Assembly (NCBI GenBank): GCA_023433205.1
Contig: JAEZDS010000023.1
Span: 1 to 10,818, forward strand
Direction: 5' to 3'
From: Bacteroidota bacterium
GTDB lineage: Bacteria; Bacteroidota; Bacteroidia; B-17B0; Aurantibacillaceae
DNA length: 10,818 bases
Shown: piece by piece, positions 6,013-10,818 of the stretch
Layout of the letters: each line of letters opens with the position of its first letter
Numbering within the stretch: the stretch's first letter is position 1
Notes under the pieces: generated by a model
The model's database searches: none
The model's input: only the letters and a program-made list of their open reading frames with translations
What the model was told of the DNA's origin: nothing
Made by a program: the position numbers and the translations under genes

Positions 6013-6813
6013 CTATTTTTCGAGATATTTTCTGATCTGTTCAATTGTTTCTTCGGGATGACTCATGTGCGGACAATGTCCTGTGGCCCGCAATTTTACA
6101 AAATCTGATTTTGCCAGGTGTTTTTGAAGGTACTCCCCCACCGCATCAGGCGCAATGGAATCGTCGGAACACTGCATGATCAAACTGGGGACCTTTACTT
6201 TGGACAGGTCTTTTCGGTTATCTGAAAAAAATGTCACTTCGGCGAATTGTCTCGCAATCTGAGGATCTGTGGAACAAAAACTTTCTTCCAGCTCCTGTGA
6301 CAGCTCAGGTCTGTCAGGGTTCTTGGCAATAACCGGTGCCAGAAACCTGGCCCAGCCTATAAAGTTCTTCTCCATGGTATCAAGCAGCCCCTCCAGATCA
6401 CTTTTTTCAAAACCTCCGATATAGGGCGGATCGTTCACATAACAGGGCGAAGGACCAACCAGTACAAGTCTGCTGAATATTTTTGGTTTTTCAATTGCAG
6501 CCAGTACAGCGATCATTGAACTTACAGAGTGCGCAACAAGTACTACCTCTTTCAGGTCAAGCGCGGCGCAAATCTCCAGAATATCGAGCGCATACCCGTT
6601 GAGTGTGCTGTATCGCTCCTTATTGTAGGATCTCAGATCAGATTTGCCGCTGCCCACATAATCAAACAAGATCACACGATATCTGTCCTCAAAGGCCGGC
6701 GCCACAAAACGCCACATGTTCTGATCGCATCCAAAACCGTGAGCAAACAACATGGGTTGAGTGCCACTTCCGCTAATTCTAACCTTATTTCTTTTGATAA
6801 TGTCCGTCTCCAT
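6013..6813 (-). CDS. rsbQ: RsbQ-like alpha/beta hydrolase (stress-sensing hydrolase)
   Basis: A 266-residue alpha/beta hydrolase that closely follows B. subtilis RsbQ as remembered: FGCDQ, VAPAFE, RVILFDYVGSG, VGPSPCYVNDPP, NFIGWA, FCSTDP, ARQFA, FFSD, GHCPHMSHP are all present in order. The catalytic triad is S96-D218-H246, counted from the chosen start. The nucleophile elbow reads A-H-S-V-S, where the family norm is G-x-S-x-G. ATG 6813 is chosen because its N-terminus lines up residue for residue with RsbQ; ATG 6822 (three residues longer) is possible. RsbQ acts with the PAS domain of RsbP in energy-stress signalling, and here the next gene, 4 bases downstream, encodes an RsbP-like PAS fused to a histidine kinase. 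RsbQ is related to the strigolactone/karrikin receptors, so a small hydrophobic ligand is likely. No SigB partner-switching genes are visible, so the role is by homology only. Confidence 0.93.
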   Translation of the reverse strand: METDIIKRNKVRISGSGTQPMLFAHGFGCDQNMWRFVAPAFEDRYRVILFDYVGSGKSDLRSYNKERYSTLNGYALDILEICAALDLKEVVLVAHSVSSMIAVLAAIEKPKIFSRLVLVGPSPCYVNDPPYIGGFEKSDLEGLLDTMEKNFIGWARFLAPVIAKNPDRPELSQELEESFCSTDPQIARQFAEVTFFSDNRKDLSKVKVPSLIMQCSDDSIAPDAVGEYLQKHLAKSDFVKLRATGHCPHMSHPEETIEQIRKYLEK

Positions 6814-6822
6814 ACTATGCAT

Positions 6823-7095
6823 CTAATCAAATGTAACTGAAAAAAACAGAAGCGAAGAAGAAAATGAAGGCTCTGACGCCGAAAGCGGGAAACAAATCGC
6901 TGAAATGGTTTTCTGCAATGATATTTCTCTGAAGACCCTGCGCGTGCCGGATAAAAAAAGGTGCTAAACCCGCAAATACCAATCTTCATCGAACTTTCAT
7001 GCCCCGAAAGGCTGATTGTACCTAATTTTAAAAAGTACCGCCCATTCAGTAGCTGTTGATGGAGGAAATTGTGTAATAAGGAAGTACCGGATGGA
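6823..7095. other. Divergent intergenic region between rsbQ-like gene and the GT2-GH fusion gene
   Basis: 273 bases that separate two divergent genes and must contain both promoters. The minus-strand -7 element for the hydrolase is clear (6828-6835). For the plus strand only a near match, TAATTTTA at 7023-7030, is seen, without a good -33 element. Other items: two copies of AAGTACCG at 7033-7040 and 7082-7089, a GGAGG at 7061-7065, and an AAGGAAG at 7078-7084 that could be the ribosome binding site for ATG 7096. No coding frame in it is convincing. Confidence 0.6.
6828..6835 (-). promoter_or_regulatory. Bacteroidota-type -7 promoter element (TACATTTG) for the rsbQ-like operon
   Basis: On the minus strand the sequence TACATTTG perfectly matches TAnnTTTG. 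It ends only 5 bases before ATG 6822 and 14 bases before ATG 6813. Transcription would therefore start at or just before these codons, giving a leaderless or very short-leader message. No convincing TTTG -33 box is seen 19-21 bases upstream. Confidence 0.5.
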
Positions 7096-10000
7096 ATGAA
7101 CAAAACTCTACAAAAAAATGAAGTGATCGGTGTAAAAGCTCCCCGCAGAACTGAGCTTATTACCATAAGATGCCTGATCCTTACCGGTGCCCTGTCAATG
7201 ATGTGGTTTATCTGGTGGTTTGCCGATCCGGAACATATCGGATATGGGCCTGTTTTCTGGTTGCTCACTTTTGCGTTGCTTTTTAAACTGGTGAAGATGG
7301 CTCATGAGTGGTATCACTACTGGAGTCCCTCCCGCCCGGAAAAGCCAGCCGTTACCCGACAGTACACTGTGGATGTATTAACCACTGCCTGTCCCGGTGA
7401 ACCCCGCGAGATGATCGTTCGTACCCTGGAAGCTATGGTAAATATCCGGTATCCCCATACCAATTATCTCTGCGATGAAGGCGATGATCCCTATTTAAAA
7501 AAAATATGCGGCGACCTCGGGGTTGTGCATGTAACCAGGCAAATTAAAAAAGATGCGAAGGCCGGTAACATAAACAACGCACTTAAACAGGCAACCGGAG
7601 AGATTTGCGTAGTTCTTGACCCCGACCACGTACCCATTCCAGAATTTCTAGACAGGGTTTTACCATTTTTTGAAGATGAGCAGATCGGTTTTGTACAGTG
7701 CGTTCAAGCCTATGGCAATCAGAGCGAAAGTTTTGTGGCAAGAGGCGCGGCGGAACAAACATATCATTTTTACGGGCCCATTATGATGTGTATGAATACC
7801 TATGGCACCGTTCAGGCCATTGGAGCAAACTGTACATTCAGAAGAAAAGCCTTAGATTCAATCGGAGGTCACGCTGCCGGTTTATCGGAAGACATGCACA
7901 CCGCCATGCAGCTGCATGCAAAAGGCTGGAAATCGGTTTATGTACCAGAAATACTAACAAGAGGACTGGTTCCGGCCACCCTTTCAGCGTACTATAAACA
8001 GCAGCTAAAATGGTCAAGAGGCACCTTTGAGCTATTATTCAGGACCTACCCAAAACTAAAAAACAACTTCACATGGCGGCAGAAACTCCACTATTTTACA
8101 ATTCCCCTTTATTTTCTTTTCGGGCTTATCAATCTTATTGATCTGGTAGTGCCGTTACTGGCGCTTGGCCTTGCCAGGGTACCCTGGGAGGTTGACCTTT
8201 CGCTGTTCGCACTTTATTTTCTGCCTCTCTGCGGACTTTCAATGATTGTGCGACTTTATGCCCAGCGATGGTTACTGGAAAAACATGAACACGGATTTCA
8301 TTTTGCCGGAGGCATCCTGCGACTGGCCACTTGGTGGATATTTCTTATTGGTTTTGTGTACACTATCTTCAAAATAAAAGTGCCCTACATCCCCACTCCA
8401 AAAGAAGATGAACATCAAAACTACATTCGGCTAAGTGTGCCAAACTTTCTTACCCTGGTGGTTGCTGCTGTTCTGGTGTACTATGGCCTTTCAATAGACT
8501 GGACCCCTTACAGCATAGCAATGGCGGGCTATTCACTGATGAGTGCAGGCATGCTGGGTTTAACAATATTAATGAGCCAGCAGAAATTGCTCAACAAACT
8601 TTCGCTGGCATGCAAAAAAGTACCTGTTCTACATTCAGTGATCCGCGGTTGTGGATCGGCCGGCATTAGATCGCAGCAAGTGGTGTATCATTTGCTTAAA
8701 AATGGTCCCTTAATGCTCCTGCTGGCAGTGTCTCTGCTTTTCGCCAGTTACAGTGGCCTGGATTCGGCAAATGAAGAACTGCGGAATGAGAAAAAGCTCG
8801 GCGGTTTCTATTATGGCTCCTTTCCTGGTTTTACCCGAAACAGCTCTGCGTTATCGCCGCAAAGCGCATCACTTCATCAGAATTTATATTTGATCGAAGA
8901 ACCTTTTGCTGATAGCGTTGGTTTGGCCAACCATACTCTATTTCAAAGTATTAAAAACAGAGGGGGAATTCCCTATCTGAAATGGAACTTCACACCTGCA
9001 TCACATGCATCTGATAGCCTGAGCAACGAACTGGAAAGAGGCACATTCAATGAATATCTTGAGAACTGTGCCAACTTCTTCAGGAAGTACGAGCAGCCGC
9101 TATTTATCTCCTTTGTGTCTGAATCAAAGGATCTTAGCTCCTCTGACTTCATCAGCAGCTGGCAGCACCTTTACACTTTTTTTAATAATCAGGGAATCTC
9201 GAACTTAACCTGGGTATGGTGTCCCCAAACATCAAATTCATCAGACTTTTATCCCGGCGAAAAATTTGTTGACTGGCTTGGAATAAGCTGTTTAAACTTT
9301 GCCTCAAACACAAGCCAGGCCAACTGGTCTTCCTTCAGTTCGATATATGAACCATACAGAGGCGCTTATGGGAATCTTAAAAAACCAGTCATGATCAACA
9401 GTCTAGGAACCGTAAAAGGTCCCGCCCAGGAGGAATGGCTGCAACAGGCTTTTACCGACATAACAGAAAAGTACAGGGAAGTAAAAGCAACATTATTGTT
9501 TACAGGTGAAGTTACAGTAATAAATAAAGATAAAGCTGAAAGAACTGTTTACCATTTTGATCATGCCGGCACCACCACAATACAGAAAATTGAAAAAACA
9601 CTGGCCAGAACTGATCTAATGCCGCAAACATTTTGCAGGTTACCTGATTTTGCAAAACCGGACCACAGCTATAAGTCAGGATTTGTAAAAGGCACACCAG
9701 GGAACTATGAATTGCGTGTGAATAATGAACCGGTATATATTAAAGGTGTAGCGTACAACACCGCTCACGACTGGCGCGATGGCAACATGCCATTAAGCCG
9801 CCGACAGGTAGAGTACGACTTTATAAAAATAAAAGCCATGGGCGCAAATACAATCCGCCGTTATGGGATGGGCGTTTACGACCGTAACGTACTGAACATT
9901 GCTTCAGAATTTAACCTTGATGTGCTCTATGGCTTTTGGTTTGATCCTAACACCGATTTTTTTGCCGACCAGGAAAAAGTGCAGGACTACATGGCCGGGG

Positions 10001-10818
10001 TGGAGGAAAAAGTGCTTGAATACCGCAATCATTCCTCTGTCATTGCCTGGTCGCTGGGCAATGAGTCGTGGGGGCTCTTAAAACATCGTTTTGCCAAACC
10101 ATATCTCAGCGTGGTCAGAAAGGCGTACATACAGATGATCGAACACCTTGCTCAGCGTATCCACGAACTTGATCCAACCAGGCCGGTATTTACCTGCATT
10201 GAACATGAAGAGTACCAGATGCCGGGGGAACTTGTGGCATTCAGAGACGGAGCGCCGTCAATTGATGTTATTGGCATCAATTCATATTACAAAGAACAGA
10301 TCTCTACCCTAAATCACGTTGCCTGGCAGTTTGATTCGCTTCGGCCCTACCTTGTTTCAGAATTTGGTCCGCAAGGGTACTGGGACCCCAAATACAACAA
10401 CGAGCTAAATGGTTCACTGATAGAACAGAGTGACAACGAAAAAGCCGAATGGTATAAATATCAGTGGAGCAAATATGTGCAAGGTTACAGAGGCTATAAT
10501 ATCGGTGGTTTTGCCTACTGCTGGCACGACCGTATGGAAGGCACCTTCACCTGGTTTGGATTAACAGATTACAGGGGGCGGCCCAAAGCAGGTTATTTCG
10601 CACTTAAGGAAGTATGGACGGGCGAAGTGCAGGTAGCCCCCCCAGTTCTGCATTTATCAGTCCCGGATCAGCTGCTCCCCGGACACACTTATACACTTTC
10701 GGTGAGCTCTGCTGCAGATCTCCTCACAAACAATATTGAGTGGAGGTTTTTACAGAACGAATACCTTGAAGAAGTTCAATGTATTTCAAAACTAGATGAA
10801 CCGGGAAAGATCGCTCTC
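7096..10818 (+). CDS. GT2 (cellulose synthase-like) glycosyltransferase fused to GH26-like and GH2 TIM-barrel domains; 3' end outside window
   Basis: One uninterrupted frame of 1241 codons, still open at the window edge. Residues ~22-66: two membrane helices. Residues ~90-310: cytoplasmic processive GT2 domain with DEGDD (127-131), D175-P-D177, S-E-D (264-266) and QQLKW (302-306), a Lys variant of QxxRW. Residues ~335-555: further helices, plus a KVPYIPTPK stretch (428-436) that resembles the gating-loop motif of BcsA. The basic loop ~497-535 suggests the last helix exits to the periplasm. Residues ~570-800: GH26-like domain (YYG, GGIPYLKW, WVWCP, YPGEKFVDWLG), with E676 at the acid/base place but S769 where the nucleophile Glu belongs. 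Residues ~870-1175: GH2-type TIM barrel with acid/base E990 (SLGNES) and probable nucleophile E1089 (VSEFGP). From ~1180 an Ig-like domain seems to start. Likely role: synthesis of a beta-linked polysaccharide with periplasmic binding or trimming. Sugar identity unknown. Start ATG 7096 is preceded by AAGGAAG. Confidence 0.92.
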   Translation, partial: MNKTLQKNEVIGVKAPRRTELITIRCLILTGALSMMWFIWWFADPEHIGYGPVFWLLTFALLFKLVKMAHEWYHYWSPSRPEKPAVTRQYTVDVLTTACPGEPREMIVRTLEAMVNIRYPHTNYLCDEGDDPYLKKICGDLGVVHVTRQIKKDAKAGNINNALKQATGEICVVLDPDHVPIPEFLDRVLPFFEDEQIGFVQCVQAYGNQSESFVARGAAEQTYHFYGPIMMCMNTYGTVQAIGANCTFRRKALDSIGGHAAGLSEDMHTAMQLHAKGWKSVYVPEILTRGLVPATLSAYYKQQLKWSRGTFELLFRTYPKLKNNFTWRQKLHYFTIPLYFLFGLINLIDLVVPLLALGLARVPWEVDLSLFALYFLPLCGLSMIVRLYAQRWLLEKHEHGFHFAGGILRLATWWIFLIGFVYTIFKIKVPYIPTPKEDEHQNYIRLSVPNFLTLVVAAVLVYYGLSIDWTPYSIAMAGYSLMSAGMLGLTILMSQQKLLNKLSLACKKVPVLHSVIRGCGSAGIRSQQVVYHLLKNGPLMLLLAVSLLFASYSGLDSANEELRNEKKLGGFYYGSFPGFTRNSSALSPQSASLHQNLYLIEEPFADSVGLANHTLFQSIKNRGGIPYLKWNFTPASHASDSLSNELERGTFNEYLENCANFFRKYEQPLFISFVSESKDLSSSDFISSWQHLYTFFNNQGISNLTWVWCPQTSNSSDFYPGEKFVDWLGISCLNFASNTSQANWSSFSSIYEPYRGAYGNLKKPVMINSLGTVKGPAQEEWLQQAFTDITEKYREVKATLLFTGEVTVINKDKAERTVYHFDHAGTTTIQKIEKTLARTDLMPQTFCRLPDFAKPDHSYKSGFVKGTPGNYELRVNNEPVYIKGVAYNTAHDWRDGNMPLSRRQVEYDFIKIKAMGANTIRRYGMGVYDRNVLNIASEFNLDVLYGFWFDPNTDFFADQEKVQDYMAGVEEKVLEYRNHSSVIAWSLGNESWGLLKHRFAKPYLSVVRKAYIQMIEHLAQRIHELDPTRPVFTCIEHEEYQMPGELVAFRDGAPSIDVIGINSYYKEQISTLNHVAWQFDSLRPYLVSEFGPQGYWDPKYNNELNGSLIEQSDNEKAEWYKYQWSKYVQGYRGYNIGGFAYCWHDRMEGTFTWFGLTDYRGRPKAGYFALKEVWTGEVQVAPPVLHLSVPDQLLPGHTYTLSVSSAADLLTNNIEWRFLQNEYLEEVQCISKLDEPGKIAL

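Noticed and set aside
7033..7089. Direct repeat AAGTACCG at 7033-7040 and 7082-7089
   Set aside because: Eight bases repeated once in a 273-base region is weak evidence, and no regulator or known site of this sequence is recognised.
6672..7268. Minus-strand frame of 198 codons spanning the intergenic region before the hydrolase
   Set aside because: It is antisense to the clear GT2 start at one end, overlaps the hydrolase in another frame at the other, and its residues show no coherent domain.

Overview
The window most likely comes from a member of the Bacteroidota. The tRNA at the left edge does not encode its CCA end. Two starts are preceded by perfect matches to the TAnnTTTG -7 element typical of this phylum. 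Several starts have no clear Shine-Dalgarno sequence, and both histidine kinases and both single-domain receivers belong to soluble PAS-kinase / 'DDEDDR' receiver types that are common there. Genus cannot be told from the sequence alone. No mobile element, CRISPR array or rRNA was seen.

Left part (1-3891). The 3' half of a tRNA-Asp(GUC) is followed by a terminator-like hairpin and a small Pro/Asp-rich repeat ORF. Then, on the minus strand, comes a probable three-gene operon read right to left: an acyl-CoA dehydrogenase-like flavoprotein, a soluble PAS histidine kinase whose start lies one base after the dehydrogenase stop, and a CheY/Rcp1-type single-domain receiver. The flavoprotein appears to lack the catalytic glutamate at both positions used by the family. 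The kinase carries an N-terminal domain that looks like a receiver without its phosphorylation site.

Middle part (3892-6822). After about 0.4 kb without a convincing gene, a second single-domain receiver runs on the plus strand. It overlaps tail to tail by 44 bases with a second PAS histidine kinase on the minus strand. That kinase sits 4 bases downstream of an alpha/beta hydrolase closely resembling Bacillus subtilis RsbQ, and its PAS domain resembles the PAS domain of RsbP, the natural partner of RsbQ. This is therefore an RsbQ-PAS sensing module wired to a histidine kinase instead of a PP2C phosphatase.

Right part (6823-10818). A divergent intergenic region leads into one very long open frame that runs off the window (1241 codons and still open). 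It encodes a processive GT2 (cellulose-synthase-like) membrane glycosyltransferase fused to a GH26-like domain that has lost its catalytic nucleophile, then to a GH2-type TIM barrel that keeps both catalytic glutamates, then to the beginning of a probable Ig-like domain.

Together, the window holds two neighbouring 'enzyme-like protein + PAS histidine kinase + bare receiver' signalling modules next to a composite polysaccharide synthase/hydrolase. A plausible but unproven reading is that metabolic or stress signals are sensed through small-molecule-binding enzyme homologues, with surface polysaccharide production as one possible output.
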